Shown: positions 29,635 to 39,095, numbered from the stretch's first letter. The stretch: 64,000 bases of DNA from Kribbibacterium absianum (GCF_030067705.1 NZ_JASJEX010000004.1:214321-278320); one strand, 5' to 3'. Program-made: numbers and translations. The notes: generated by a model not told the origin, from the sequence alone.

Positions 29635-29748
29635 CCTCGTTCTGCACTTTCCCGCCGAGAAGTGCAGAACCACACGTTGCGTCTGTGCTTTCGGCGCGCT
29701 CGGGACACCGGAACTACAGAACGAGGCGGGGCGCCCCAGACGCCCCGC
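29635..29748. repeat. Competing inverted repeats in convergent gap
   Basis: GTTCTGCACTT (29639-29649) pairs perfectly with AAGTGCAGAAC (29660-29670). The overlapping CCTCGTTCTG (29635-29644) also pairs perfectly with CAGAACGAGG (29717-29726). The two pairings exclude each other. A third stem, GCGGGGCG (29726-29733) with CGCCCCGC (29741-29748), follows. It lies between the convergent dehydrogenase and preA genes and may be their terminator region. Confidence 0.6.
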
Positions 29749-29774
29749 GCTCGCCTCCCGGTGCGCTTCGGTGG

Positions 29775-31037
29775 CTAGAACCCTGCGCGCAGCACGATCT
29801 TGTCGGCGTCGCCGGTCTGGCCTGGCTTGATGACCACCTCGCCCTGGTGGATCGCCTTCACCGGGCACACCAGGTTGCAGAGCTGGCAGCCGACGCACTT
29901 GTCGTGGTCGCAGCTGGGCCTTCTGGTCTCGTCGTTCCAGACCATGGCCTGGTGCGCGCCGTCATAGCAGCTGATCACGCAGCGGCCGCAGCCCACGCAG
30001 ACGTCCTCGTCGATCTCTGGGTACACCACGTAGCTGCGGTCGAGGTCCTCGGCGGGGATGATGTTCGCGTTGGCCAGGCCCACCAGCTCGCTCAGATGGT
30101 GCACGCCCTGGCTCCTCAGGTAGTGCTCGAGGCCGTCGATCATGTCCTCGACCACGCGGTAGCCGTACTGCATGACGGCGGTGGTCACCTGCAGCGTCGT
30201 CGCGCCGACGAGAAGGTACTCGGCCGCGTCGATCCAGGTCTCGATGCCGCCGATGCCCGAGATGGGCACGTCCTTGAGGTCCGGGTCGTCGCGCATCTGC
30301 TGGATGAACCGCAGGCCGATGGGCTTCACGGCCTTGCCGGAGTAGCCGCTGATCGACGACTTGCCGTCCACGATGGGCAGCCCCACGTGCTGCTCCAGGT
30401 CGATGTTGGTGATGGACTTCACCGTGTTGATGGCAGAGATGGCGTCCGCGCCGCCGCGCACGCAGGCCTTGGCGGGCACGCACATGTCGGTGATGTTCGG
30501 GGTCATCTTGGCGATGACGGGCAGCGTCGTCCCGCGCTTCACAGCCGCCGTGTACCGCTCGCAGAGCTCGGGGTTCTGGCCGGTGTCGGAGCCCATCGCG
30601 TGGCTCGTCATCTGCGGGCACGAGAGGTTCATCTCGAGCATGTCCGCGCCGGCCTCGGTGGCCCTGCGCGCGATCTCGGTCCAGTCCGCTTCGGAGGAGG
30701 CCATGATCGACGCGATGAGCACCTTGTGCGGGAACTCGGCCTTGAGGCGCCGAATGTCGGCGAGGTCCTGGTCCAGCGGGTGCTCGGCGATCTGCTCCAT
30801 GTTCTTGAAGCCCACGAACGGCGTGCACTCCTTTTGGAGCTGGTCGAAGCGCGGCGACACCTCGTTCACCACGAAGCTGTCGAGGTGCAGCGTCTTGTAC
30901 ACGACGCCGGCCCAACCCGTGCGGTAGGCCTTGGCGCACATGTCGTAGCAGTTGCCCACCGGCGAGGAGGACAGGCAGAAGGGGTTCTCAAAGTGAACGC
31001 CCAAAAAGTCGACCGAGAGGTCCTCGTGCTGCTTCAT
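29775..31037 (-). CDS. preA: Dihydropyrimidine dehydrogenase subunit PreA
   Basis: Catalytic FMN/iron-sulfur subunit of NAD-dependent dihydropyrimidine dehydrogenase, which reduces uracil and thymine; 420 residues. The dihydroorotate-dehydrogenase-like barrel starts at [17 protein letters not shown]. The catalytic Cys is in [17 protein letters not shown] and the [11 protein letters not shown] phosphate site follow. The C-terminus has two 4Fe-4S motifs, [11 protein letters not shown] and [12 protein letters not shown]. The ATG at 31037 lies 1 bp after the preT stop, so the two are coupled. Work in gut bacteria has shown PreTA enzymes inactivate the drug 5-fluorouracil; activity here is inferred. 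Confidence 0.93.
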   Translation of the reverse strand: MKQHEDLSVDFLGVHFENPFCLSSSPVGNCYDMCAKAYRTGWAGVVYKTLHLDSFVVNEVSPRFDQLQKECTPFVGFKNMEQIAEHPLDQDLADIRRLKAEFPHKVLIASIMASSEADWTEIARRATEAGADMLEMNLSCPQMTSHAMGSDTGQNPELCERYTAAVKRGTTLPVIAKMTPNITDMCVPAKACVRGGADAISAINTVKSITNIDLEQHVGLPIVDGKSSISGYSGKAVKPIGLRFIQQMRDDPDLKDVPISGIGGIETWIDAAEYLLVGATTLQVTTAVMQYGYRVVEDMIDGLEHYLRSQGVHHLSELVGLANANIIPAEDLDRSYVVYPEIDEDVCVGCGRCVISCYDGAHQAMVWNDETRRPSCDHDKCVGCQLCNLVCPVKAIHQGEVVIKPGQTGDADKIVLRAGF

Positions 31038-31038
31038 G

Positions 31039-32295
31039 CTACTCGCCCCCCTTCGTGAGGAACTCGTCGATGGCCTGGGCGGCCTCCTTGCCCTTGCGGA
31101 CCGCCCACACCACGGTCTTGTCGCCTTGGGCGATGTCGCCCGTGACGAACACGCGCGGGTCCTTGGTGGCGGGCCCCGCCGTGGCAACCTCGTTGCCGTG
31201 CATCGCCACGTCGAGGTCGAGCCCGGAGACTTCCACACGCTGGCCCACGGCGCCGATGATGAGGTCGGCCGTGATGGTGAGCGTGGCGTCGAGGACGCGG
31301 TGCTTGAAGGTGACGGTGCCGTCGTGCGCCTCGACCGGCACGTAGCCGTCGATCAACGTGACGCCGGCCGCCTGCGCGCCCCGCAACTCCTCCTGGGAGC
31401 ACAGGAACTCGCAGCTCTGCTCGTAGATGACGTCCGTGACGTTGGCCACGCCCATGCGCTTGAGGGAGGTCGAGACGTCCATGGCGACGTCGCCGCCGCC
31501 GATGACGAGCACGTTGGCCGGCAGGTCCATCGTGCCCTTGCTCGTGCGGGCGAGGTCGAGGAACTCGAGTGCGCTCACATGGCGCGGGTCGTCCTTCAGG
31601 ACCGGCAGCACGAAGGGCTTCTGGAAGCCCGGGTCGACGAGGACCGCGTCGTACCTCTCGAGCAGGTCGCGCATCGAGCAGTGGTCCCCCTCGACGTCGT
31701 CGGAGGTGACCTCGAAGTCGCAGGTGATCGTCACGCCGAGACCCACGATGCGGTCGATCTCGCGGGCGACGACGTCGTCGGGCAGACGGTAGGCCGGGAT
31801 GCCATGAGCGAGCATGCCACCCGGTGTGGACCGGCGCTCGAAGACGTCGACGACATGGCCGGCCTCGCGGAGACGGGCGGCCGCAGTGAGGCCGGCAGGG
31901 CCAGAGCCCACGATGGCGACCTTCTTGCCCGTGTCGGCGCCCGGCTCCATGACCTCGAGGTTGATGGCGGCCTCGTAGTCGGTGGCATAGCGCTGGAGGC
32001 CACCGATGTCGATGGGACGGTCGATGCCGGACCGGGAGCACCCGCGCTGGCAGTAGCGTTCCGTGGGGCACACGCGGGCGCAGACGGCACCGAACGGGTT
32101 GTTCTCGCGGATGGTCTCCGCAGCGCCCTCGGTGTTGAGGAACCGGATCGAGCGGATGAACCTCCCGGGATCCGTTCCGGCCGGACAGTCCTGGCTACAA
32201 GGGGCGTCGAGGCACAACAGGCACCGCGACGCCTCCTCCATGGCAGTGGCGGGAGTGTACGCGCACTTCCACTCGGTCTCGTAGAGTCCTTGCAT
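31039..32295 (-). CDS. preT: Dihydropyrimidine dehydrogenase subunit PreT
   Basis: NAD(P)H/FAD electron-input subunit for PreA, 418 residues, related to the GltD small chain. N-terminal Cys clusters [16 protein letters not shown] and [15 protein letters not shown] supply two 4Fe-4S centres. The FAD motif [17 protein letters not shown] is near 124-140 and the NAD motif [19 protein letters not shown] near 263-281, with [21 protein letters not shown] closing the flavin site. In place of a usual GxG the mid-domain reads [16 protein letters not shown] precedes the ATG. It is the first gene of the two-gene operon. Confidence 0.92.
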   Translation of the reverse strand: MQGLYETEWKCAYTPATAMEEASRCLLCLDAPCSQDCPAGTDPGRFIRSIRFLNTEGAAETIRENNPFGAVCARVCPTERYCQRGCSRSGIDRPIDIGGLQRYATDYEAAINLEVMEPGADTGKKVAIVGSGPAGLTAAARLREAGHVVDVFERRSTPGGMLAHGIPAYRLPDDVVAREIDRIVGLGVTITCDFEVTSDDVEGDHCSMRDLLERYDAVLVDPGFQKPFVLPVLKDDPRHVSALEFLDLARTSKGTMDLPANVLVIGGGDVAMDVSTSLKRMGVANVTDVIYEQSCEFLCSQEELRGAQAAGVTLIDGYVPVEAHDGTVTFKHRVLDATLTITADLIIGAVGQRVEVSGLDLDVAMHGNEVATAGPATKDPRVFVTGDIAQGDKTVVWAVRKGKEAAQAIDEFLTKGGE

Positions 32296-32976
32296 CTTTG
32301 ACCTTCCATCCGTGGCTCAAACCCGTTTGAAACAGGGGGATGCCTACAGGTCAAAGCTGCCCTGCCGTGCCTTTGGCCATGCTTCAAGTCTGTCAGCGGT
32401 GGCGGTGCGCGGATAAACGGCGCAACTACGTTAGGACAGGTTTACTGGCCGTCGTCTGGCGCCGCGCATTTCACGACAGCAAAGGTGGGCTCCGGACGTG
32501 CGGAATAGCGGGTTTCTCGGGACATGCCGGACAAGGGCCCATCGCGCGTGCGGGATGCGGGGTTTCACGGCGGCGTGGCCGATAGAGCCGCATTGTGCGC
32601 GCAGGATGCGATGTTTCCTGGCTACGCGACCGATAAGCTCGCATTGCGCGCGCAGAATGCCAGCAAATCCGGCGTGAGGGGGCTGCGGCGCCACAGAACC
32701 TGGCACCCAGCCCAATAAGCCCGCATTATGCGTGCAGGATGCGGGCAAACCTGGCGGCCTGACGGAAAAGGCCGCATTGTGCGCGCAGGATGCGGGGTTT
32801 CTCGACCACGTGCCAGACAAGACGCAGCCTGTCCGGCGGTGTCATGGCGCCCTGCCGGAAAAGCTCGCATTGCGCGCGCAGGCTGGAGGCAAACCCGTCG
32901 GCGTGGCCGATAGGACCCCGTCTTGCGCGCAAAATGGGAGCAAACCCGGCTCGGGAGCTCGCTGCCCCGCTGCGCG
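32296..32976. other. Intergenic region holding repeat array B1
   Basis: About 681 bp without a supported gene. The first 140 bp is the preT promoter side. From about 32443 a lead-in (TACTGGCCGTCGTCTGG) and then seven palindrome units follow to about 32945. Open frames on both strands here are repeat translations. Confidence 0.8.
32443..32945. repeat. Palindrome array B1
   Basis: Seven copies of a 20-bp imperfect palindrome, GCATTGTGCGCGCAGGATGC and variants, begin at 32540, 32590, 32641, 32723, 32773, 32867 and 32920, that is steps of 50, 51, 82, 50, 94 and 53 bp. A lead-in at 32443 matches that of array B2. A 42-bp block (32569-32610) is identical to 35111-35152. Positions 32591-32646 match 35316-35371 at 55 of 56 bases. 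The array lies just beyond the 3' end of the CAP/ChW gene. Confidence 0.85.
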
Positions 32977-34845
32977 CTACTTCTGATAGAAGGCCTTCGC
33001 GGTGGACCCCGGCGCGCTCGAACCCTTTGGGAGCACCTTTATCTGGATGCCCTCCAAGCGCTTGCCGTAGCCGGCGCTGCCGCATTTGGCGCCGTTCTGA
33101 GCCCAGCCGGTCCAACCAAAGGTCTGGCAATGGACGCGATAGTACACGTCGTACCGCTTGGCTAGCTCGCCGGTCAGCTTGATCTGCACCGCCTCGAGAC
33201 GTTTGGACCGGCCGGACGTCCCGACAAGGCCACCCTCGGGCACCCAGTCCCTCCAGCCGTAGGTCTGCACATGTGCGTTGGCTTGAATCGAGCCAGAGAA
33301 CGGCGCGTTCACGAGCTTGACCTTGATGGCCTCAAGTCGCTTGGCCTTTCCCTCGGTACCAGCCGTTGCGCCGTTCTGCACCCAATCCATCCACCCAAAA
33401 GTCTGAGCGTGAGCCTGATAGGTCACGGTCACCGGAGCATAGTAGACGCTGTCGGTCTTGCCGGGAGCGGCCTGCCCCTTGGGCACCAGCTTCACCTGAA
33501 GCCCTTCGAGGCGCTTCGACATGCCCTCTGACCCGCAAGACGCACCGTTCTTGGCCCACCCAGTCCAGCCGAAGGACTGCACGTGCGTGCGATAGTAGAC
33601 GTCATAGAGCTTCTCCAACTCGCCGGTCAGCTGGATCTGCACTGCTTCGAGACGCTTGGACTGTCCGCTCGTGCCAGCGAGGGTGTCGGGCCCAACCCAA
33701 TCCTGCCAGCCGTAAGTCTGCACATGCGTGCGGATCCGGACGTTCTTGCTCAACGAATCCGGCAGGTTCTCCAACCTGATGTTCACAGCCTCCAAGCGCT
33801 TGGACTCCCCGACGGTGCCGGCCGTGGCGCCATCTTTGACCCAGCTCATCCACCCGTAGCTTTGAGCATGGGCGCGATAGGTCACGGACGGCTTCGGCAC
33901 TGTCCACGTGTTGCTCACGCTCCGGCCGGACGGCAGCGTGCCGGTGACCTTGACCGTGCCCGGGGACTTGGCCGTCACAACGCCCTTGGCATCCACCGTT
34001 GCGACCGCGTTGTTGGAACTGGTCCACGTCACGCACGAAGGGTCGATGCGCGCATACGTGTTGAGGCCGTCGACGGTGCCAATGCCATACTCGTGCTGAA
34101 ACGTGTCCCCGATCCGCAGTGTGGACAGGTATACCCCGGGGTCCATGTTGAGGTTGAGACCCTGAGACGTGCCGCAGACGTCGTAGCTCAGCTCGACAGA
34201 CCGGGTAACGGTCTTCGCGCTCGTCGCCGCACTCGCAGAAGACGAGCCGCTGCTGAAGCACTGGACCCAATAGATCGGATTCCCGGTCCAGCTGAAGCAG
34301 CCGACACCGATGGATTTGTAGCTGGCATTGAGGATATTGCCTCGGTGGCCAGGACTCTCCATCCAACCCTTCACGACGGCCTGGGCAGTGCCGTATCCGG
34401 CGGCGATGTTCTCTCCCATGCCGTAGTACGCGTGACTCTCCGGCCACGCGGTGAAGCAACCGGCACCGTTCGGTCGGTCGTGCGAGAACAAGAACCACAA
34501 CTCAGCGCTGCGCTGCATCGCCGTATCGGTCAAAGCCGCGTCGAGCACGAGCGGGGCGACGCCGACAGCCGCACGCTCCCTGTTGACGAGCGCGACGACC
34601 TCCTGTGCCACGTTGTACAGGTCTTTGCCGGTCATCTTGACGGTCTCGTTTGCGCCGATAGCGGCCGGCGCGGGAATCGCAGCCGGGTCCTCGGTCGCAA
34701 GAGCCTCGCCGAGGCTGGTGGTAGCCCCGGGTTCCCCGATCCAGCCTTCCTCGGCCACCGCTATGCGTGGGGTCGCGGCCACGATTACCGCCAAAGCGAT
34801 AGCCCAGAGGCCACTTAGGAAACGAATGGACACGTGCTTTCGCAT
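32977..34845 (-). CDS. Secreted CAP-domain protein with Ig-like and ChW repeats
   Basis: 622 residues, exported. A signal peptide (basic start MRKHVSIRF, hydrophobic core, cleavage near AVA-EE at residue 31) precedes a CAP/SCP domain at about 75-197, with FSHDRPNG, GMGENIAAG and GHRGNILN. A bacterial Ig-like (Big2) domain lies at about 225-315 (VTWTSSNNAVATVDAKGVVT). Six ChW repeats then run to the end (GW--WV--GA-AGT-G-SKRLEAV-I-L). The six form two sets of three, repeats 1-3 resembling 4-6 in order. ChW proteins are often surface-bound and adhesive. AGAGGA precedes the ATG at 34845. Array B copies lie on both sides. Confidence 0.88.
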   Translation of the reverse strand: MRKHVSIRFLSGLWAIALAVIVAATPRIAVAEEGWIGEPGATTSLGEALATEDPAAIPAPAAIGANETVKMTGKDLYNVAQEVVALVNRERAAVGVAPLVLDAALTDTAMQRSAELWFLFSHDRPNGAGCFTAWPESHAYYGMGENIAAGYGTAQAVVKGWMESPGHRGNILNASYKSIGVGCFSWTGNPIYWVQCFSSGSSSASAATSAKTVTRSVELSYDVCGTSQGLNLNMDPGVYLSTLRIGDTFQHEYGIGTVDGLNTYARIDPSCVTWTSSNNAVATVDAKGVVTAKSPGTVKVTGTLPSGRSVSNTWTVPKPSVTYRAHAQSYGWMSWVKDGATAGTVGESKRLEAVNIRLENLPDSLSKNVRIRTHVQTYGWQDWVGPDTLAGTSGQSKRLEAVQIQLTGELEKLYDVYYRTHVQSFGWTGWAKNGASCGSEGMSKRLEGLQVKLVPKGQAAPGKTDSVYYAPVTVTYQAHAQTFGWMDWVQNGATAGTEGKAKRLEAIKVKLVNAPFSGSIQANAHVQTYGWRDWVPEGGLVGTSGRSKRLEAVQIKLTGELAKRYDVYYRVHCQTFGWTGWAQNGAKCGSAGYGKRLEGIQIKVLPKGSSAPGSTAKAFYQK

Positions 34846-35506
34846 CTCACATCCTCTCACGAAACTATTTCAAGCTTCGTCATGGTACCTGAGGCGCGCT
34901 TTAACTCAAATCGACATCTCGAGATGAATTGGCGAACGATACGCATCGGCAGGCACAACCGTCAGCGACGGGCCATGGAGGGTCAAGTCTACTGGCTGCC
35001 ATCTGGGGTCAAGCATCTCGTGGCCGCGAAGGCGGGAGGCGCCGAGCAACGGAGTTCTCAGTGCGTACCGGATGAGGCCCCCATCCTGCGTGCGGGATGC
35101 GAGGTTTTCTGGCGGCGTGGCCGATAGAGCCGCATTGTGCGCGCAGGATGCGCGAAAAACCGGCGGCCTGACGGATAAGCTCTCATTGTGCGCGGTATGC
35201 CGGCAAAAGCCGGCGCGAGGGGGCCGCAGCGCCACAGAACTCGGCACCCGGTCCGAAAAGCTCTCAGTGTGCGCGCAGGATGCGCGAAAACCCGGCGGCC
35301 TGACGGATAAGCTCTCATTGTGCGCGCAGGATGCGATGTTTCCTGGCTACGCGACCGAAAAGCTCGCATTGTGCACGCGGGATGTCAGCAAACCCGGCAC
35401 GACGAGCCCGCCGCGCCACAAAACCCCGCATCGCGCTCGCAGGATGCGGAGTCTCCCGGCAACATGCCGCATGAGAACATCGCCCGTCGCGCCGTGCTTC
35501 TAGCCT
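34846..35506. other. Intergenic region holding repeat array B2
   Basis: About 661 bp without a supported gene. The first 140 bp probably carry the promoter of the CAP/ChW gene. From about 34990 a lead-in (TACTGGCTGCCATCTGG) is followed by palindrome array B2 to about 35450. The frames found in it are repeat translations. Confidence 0.8.
34990..35450. repeat. Palindrome array B2
   Basis: Seven copies of the same palindrome as B1, in the same orientation, at about 35081, 35132, 35183, 35264, 35315, 35366 and 35428, giving steps of 51, 51, 81, 51, 51 and 62 bp. The long step near the middle has the same extra block as the 82-bp step of B1 (GCGCCACAGAAC in both). The two arrays are therefore copies of one array, about 2.5 kb apart. 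Confidence 0.85.
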
Positions 35507-36259
35507 CTAGTGCCCCTTGATGGAGTCCAGGAACTCCTGCGCCCGCTTGGTCTTGGGGTGCGTGAAGAACTCCTCGGGCGCGCCCTCCTCGATGATGGCG
35601 CCGTCGGCCATGAAAACCACGCGGTCCGCCACGCGGCGTGCGAAGCCCATCTCGTGCGTCACGACCACCATCGTCATGCCGTCGCGGGCCAGCCCCACCA
35701 TGACATCGAGCACCTCGTTGATCATCTCGGGGTCGAGGGCGCTCGTCGGCTCGTCAAAGAGCATCGCCTTGGGATGCATCGCGAGCGAGCGAGCGATGGC
35801 CACGCGCTGCTGCTGGCCACCGGAGAGCTGTGCGGGCACCTTGGCCGCCTGTTCCTTGACACCCACGCGGTCGAGCAGGACGAGCGCCTCGTCCTGAGCC
35901 TGCTGCTTGGGGGTCTTGAGCACCTCGACGGGACCCATCGTCACGTTGTCGAGAATCGTGCGGTGCGCGAAGAGGTTGAAGGACTGGAACACCATGCCGA
36001 TCTCCGCGCGCACCTCGGCGAGCGCCTTGCCCTCCTGCGGCAGAGGCCGGCCTTCGATGAGGATTTGGCCCGAGTCGATGGTCTCGAGCCGGTTGATGGT
36101 GCGGCAGAGCGTCGACTTGCCAGAGCCGGAGGGCCCGATGATGACGAGCACCTCGCCCTTGTCCACGGTCAGGTTGATGTCCTTGAGCACGTGGAGGGGC
36201 CCGTAGTGCTTGTTGACGTCCTTGAGCTGGATAACGGGCGTCTGGGCGGTGTCGGTCAT
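35507..36259 (-). CDS. gluA: Amino acid ABC transporter ATPase (GluA/GlnQ type)
   Basis: Cytosolic ATPase of a polar amino-acid importer, 250 residues. Walker [11 protein letters not shown] is near 38-47, the Q-loop in [12 protein letters not shown], signature [17 protein letters not shown], Walker [15 protein letters not shown] and switch His in [10 protein letters not shown]. These are hallmarks of the GlnQ/GluA family. GAGGAG precedes the ATG at 36259. It is the last gene of an operon with order binding protein, permease, permease, ATPase. The gene name follows the GluABCD arrangement; glutamate, glutamine or another ligand are all possible. Confidence 0.9.
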   Translation of the reverse strand: MTDTAQTPVIQLKDVNKHYGPLHVLKDINLTVDKGEVLVIIGPSGSGKSTLCRTINRLETIDSGQILIEGRPLPQEGKALAEVRAEIGMVFQSFNLFAHRTILDNVTMGPVEVLKTPKQQAQDEALVLLDRVGVKEQAAKVPAQLSGGQQQRVAIARSLAMHPKAMLFDEPTSALDPEMINEVLDVMVGLARDGMTMVVVTHEMGFARRVADRVVFMADGAIIEEGAPEEFFTHPKTKRAQEFLDSIKGH

Positions 36260-36322
36260 GACTGCTCCTCGGAAGTGGCGCGCCAAAGGCTCACATCCCT
36301 GTGGCGCGGAGTGGTTCTCGGC

Positions 36323-37174
36323 TTAGACGGGGTTCTCGTTCGTGCGGCCTATCACCCTAGTGCCGGACTGGCGCGCTAGGCGCACGGACAGCTCGTTGAT
36401 CGCATAGTTGACGAGGATGTAGATGATCGCGATCACGAAGTACACGGACACAAGCGCGTCGTAGTTGGTGATGAGCACGCGGGCGTTCTGCAGCATGTCC
36501 GGGTAGCTCACCACGTAGCCGAGCGTGGTGTCCTTGACCACGACGACGAGCTGGCTGATGAGCGACGGGATCACGATGCGCATGGCCTGCGGCAGCACGA
36601 TCTTCAACAGGATGCGCGTGCGCCGCATGCCCAGCGAGTATGCGGCCTCCCACTGGCCCTTGGGCACCGCGTTCACGCCGGCGCGCAGCACCTCGGCGAT
36701 GACACCGGAGGCCGTGAGCGTGACCGGCAGGCAAATCATCCAGAAGCTCGTCATCTTGACCCCGTACTGCGGCAGCACGAGGAAGAAGAAGTAGATGAGC
36801 AGAAGGCTCGGGATGCCGCGGAAGAAGTCGATGACGACGCGGCTCACCATGGCGAGGGGCCTGTGCGTGGAGATGCGCCCGAACATGAACACCATGCCGA
36901 GCAGCAGGGCGAGCACGCCGGCCGTGACGGCCACCCCGATGGTGCCGAGGAAACCCCTGCCGAGGAACGCCCAGGTGGTCCCCTTGAGGAAGAACGACCA
37001 ATACTTGGGGTCGAGCTGCCCCGTCACGCAGAACCGGTGAATCACGAGACCCACGAGCGCCGCAACGAGAACGAGCGAGACGCCCGTGAAGATGCGGATG
37101 CGCCGGAGGGTGTGGGGGCCGGGCTCCTCGTAGAGCGCGTCCCGCATCGACATCACGTCAACTGGTGCGCTCAT
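36323..37174 (-). CDS. gluD: Amino acid ABC permease (GluD type)
   Basis: Permease of 283 residues with a cytoplasmic N-terminus of about 25 residues (MSAPVDVMSMRDALYEE) before the first helix. The HisM/GlnP-type core is GFLGTIGVAVTAGVLALLLG, then DFFRGIPSLLLIYF. The EAA loop follows with EAAYSLGMRRTRILLKIVLPQA (span cited), which docks on the ATPase. The ATG at 37174 overlaps the gluC stop by 4 bp (ATGA). It pairs with GluC as a heterodimer. Confidence 0.88.
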   Translation of the reverse strand: MSAPVDVMSMRDALYEEPGPHTLRRIRIFTGVSLVLVAALVGLVIHRFCVTGQLDPKYWSFFLKGTTWAFLGRGFLGTIGVAVTAGVLALLLGMVFMFGRISTHRPLAMVSRVVIDFFRGIPSLLLIYFFFLVLPQYGVKMTSFWMICLPVTLTASGVIAEVLRAGVNAVPKGQWEAAYSLGMRRTRILLKIVLPQAMRIVIPSLISQLVVVVKDTTLGYVVSYPDMLQNARVLITNYDALVSVYFVIAIIYILVNYAINELSVRLARQSGTRVIGRTNENPV

Positions 37175-37830
37175 CGGATGATCCTCACCTTCTTGTCGAT
37201 GCGGTTGCCGACGAAGCCGATCACAAAGGCGGTGCCGGCGTAGGCAAGGGCCGAAGCCACAAAGGGCGTGATGCCGCCCACCGTGCGCGTGTTGATGTAC
37301 GAGACGAGGCCGGTGAGCTCGGGCGGCTTCATCGGCGTCTGGGACGCGAGGGCCGTGGTGAGCATGACCGCGATGAGCAGGTTGGTCATCGGCAGGATGG
37401 CCGAGCGCACCGCCTGCGGCACCACGATCTGGCGCAGGATCTGAGTGAACGTGAGGCCGAGCGAACGGGCGGCCTCGATCTGGCCCACCCCGATGGTGTT
37501 GATGCCGCTCATGAGGTTCTCGGACCCGAACGCCGAGCCCACGAGCACCACCGTGACGATCACGCAGGTGCGGTAGTCCCACACCACGTTGAGGTTGGGC
37601 AGCGCGTAGACGACGAACACCAGAAGCGAGATACCGGGGATGTTGCGGAAGATCTGGACGTACAGGTCCCCCACCACGCGGAGCGGCTTCACGGGACAGA
37701 CGCGCAGGACCGTGACGAGCAGGCCCAGGACCATCACACCGAGGAACGAGACCGCCGTGAGGCTCCAGGTGGTGAGCAGCGCGGTGACGTACATGCCGCC
37801 ATAGGTGGCAAGAAGCTCCGAAAGGGGCAT
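37171..37830 (-). CDS. gluC: Amino acid ABC permease (GluC type)
   Basis: Permease of 219 residues, first membrane component of the operon. TTWSLTAVSFLGVMVLG is the first core helix, IFRNIPGISLLVFVVY the conserved turn, and IEAARSLGLTFTQILRQIVVPQAVRSAI (as a span) the EAA loop. Its length is typical of GluC. AAGGAGGGCTG precedes the ATG. It lies 157 bp after gluB, a gap that holds a terminator hairpin. Confidence 0.88.
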   Translation of the reverse strand: MPLSELLATYGGMYVTALLTTWSLTAVSFLGVMVLGLLVTVLRVCPVKPLRVVGDLYVQIFRNIPGISLLVFVVYALPNLNVVWDYRTCVIVTVVLVGSAFGSENLMSGINTIGVGQIEAARSLGLTFTQILRQIVVPQAVRSAILPMTNLLIAVMLTTALASQTPMKPPELTGLVSYINTRTVGGITPFVASALAYAGTAFVIGFVGNRIDKKVRIIR

Positions 37831-37943
37831 CAGCCCTCCTTAGGTTTTCAGCTGTACCGTCGGTCTATCGTAGCCCTCCCCGCCCACGCTCCGCCCGTGA
37901 GACAGTTCAAAGAGACGAGATCGTCTCAGATCGTCTCATGCGC

Positions 37944-37973
37944 AAAAAAGGGGGCCACCTGCGCGACCCCCCC
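37944..37973 (-). terminator. Terminator between gluB and gluC
   Basis: On the minus strand GGGGGTC and GGCCCCC form a 7-bp stem (one GU pair) with an 8-base loop, followed by TTTTTT (A-run at 37944-37949). It is 15 bp past the gluB stop but inside the transporter operon, so it should let only part of transcripts into gluCDA. A second weaker stem, GAGACGA/TCGTCTC, is at 37912-37927. Confidence 0.8.
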
Positions 37974-37987
37974 AGACACATGCGGGC

Positions 37988-38959
37988 TTACCCGTTCGTG
38001 CGCGTGGTGATCTCCGGGGGCACCGGCACGTCCGTGCTGCCGGTGCGGTCGCCGATCGTGATCTGCCAGAGCTTGCCCCAGTCGCCGTTGTCCTCGATGA
38101 CCACGAGGAAGTCGTCGCAGAAGTCCACACCGTCGGAGCCCTTGGGCAGGCCGATGCCGTAGGGGTCGATGGGCCCGAAGACCTCGCCCACGACCTTGTA
38201 CTTGCCCGGGTTCTTGACGATGGACCCGCGGTTCATCGAGTCGTCGAACACGTAGGCGTCCACACGGCCCTGCTCCAGCGCCGCGCGCGCCTCCTCGTCG
38301 GTGCTGAACTCCTGCACGTCGGCCTCCGGCGCGTACTCCTCAAGGAGCTGGGGACCGGTGGAGCCGGACTGCGCGGCGACGTTCTTGCCCGCGAGGTCCG
38401 CGAGGGACGTGACCTCGGTGTTGCCCTCGGTCACGAGGATCGAGTACTGGCTCGTGTAGTAGGGGCCGGCGAAGGAGATGACCTCCTGGCGGGCGTCCGT
38501 GATCGTGTAGGTGGCGAAGACGACGTCCACCTGGTCGTTCTGCAGCACGGACTCGCGGGTGTCGGAAGTCACCTGCACCAGCTCCACGTTGTCCTGAGAG
38601 CCGGTGATATAGCGGGCCAGCAGCTGGTACAGGCCGGCGTCAAAGCCGTACACCTTGTTGTCGGTGTCGTCGAGCAGGGAGAAGAGCGTGGAGGTGCGCG
38701 TGCACCCGACGCGGAGCTTGCCGTTCTTCTTGATCTTCGAGGCCCACTCGGAAGCCGCGATGGTGTCGTCGGAGGCCACCGGGCCGGACTGGATCAACTG
38801 GTCGTAGGCGGCCTTGTCGATCGAGACACCGGCGGCGGCGTCAGACCCGCTGCCGTTGGTGCCGTTGGAGGAATCGTCACTGGAGCAGCCCGCGAGACCT
38901 GCCGCTGCAAGGGCGGACCCGAAGGCGGCAAGGAACGAGCGCCGATCGAGGTTGGGCAT
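37988..38959 (-). CDS. gluB: Amino acid binding lipoprotein (GluB type)
   Basis: Extracytoplasmic binding protein of the importer, 323 residues. Twin-arginine-type start (MPNLDRRSFLAAF), hydrophobic stretch, lipobox LAGC at residues 22-25, then a Ser/Gly/Asp linker. The mature domain begins near residue 82 with LRVGCTRTSTLFS. It also has DVVFATYTITDARQEVISFAGPYY (span), SILVTEG, and AYVFDDSMNRG, which match glutamate/glutamine-type family 3 binding proteins. GAAAGGAG precedes the ATG. First gene of the operon, with a CCTAC/GTAGG dyad upstream at 39096-39111. Confidence 0.88.
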   Translation of the reverse strand: MPNLDRRSFLAAFGSALAAAGLAGCSSDDSSNGTNGSGSDAAAGVSIDKAAYDQLIQSGPVASDDTIAASEWASKIKKNGKLRVGCTRTSTLFSLLDDTDNKVYGFDAGLYQLLARYITGSQDNVELVQVTSDTRESVLQNDQVDVVFATYTITDARQEVISFAGPYYTSQYSILVTEGNTEVTSLADLAGKNVAAQSGSTGPQLLEEYAPEADVQEFSTDEEARAALEQGRVDAYVFDDSMNRGSIVKNPGKYKVVGEVFGPIDPYGIGLPKGSDGVDFCDDFLVVIEDNGDWGKLWQITIGDRTGSTDVPVPPEITTRTNG

Positions 38960-39095
38960 GGATGTGCTCCTTTCGGGTAGGGCGTGTCGCCGGGTGGCGA
39001 GCTACCGACTGCTTTAGGATGCGCCACTTCAGAGCTGAAAGCGTCGAGAAACCAGCCTTTTCAGGAGACGACGCGCCAACTCGTAACACATAATA

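Noticed and set aside
32431..35503. Frames in arrays B1 and B2 on both strands
   Set aside because: They are repeat-derived, with poor start context and no family resemblance. The real gene between them is the CAP/ChW gene.
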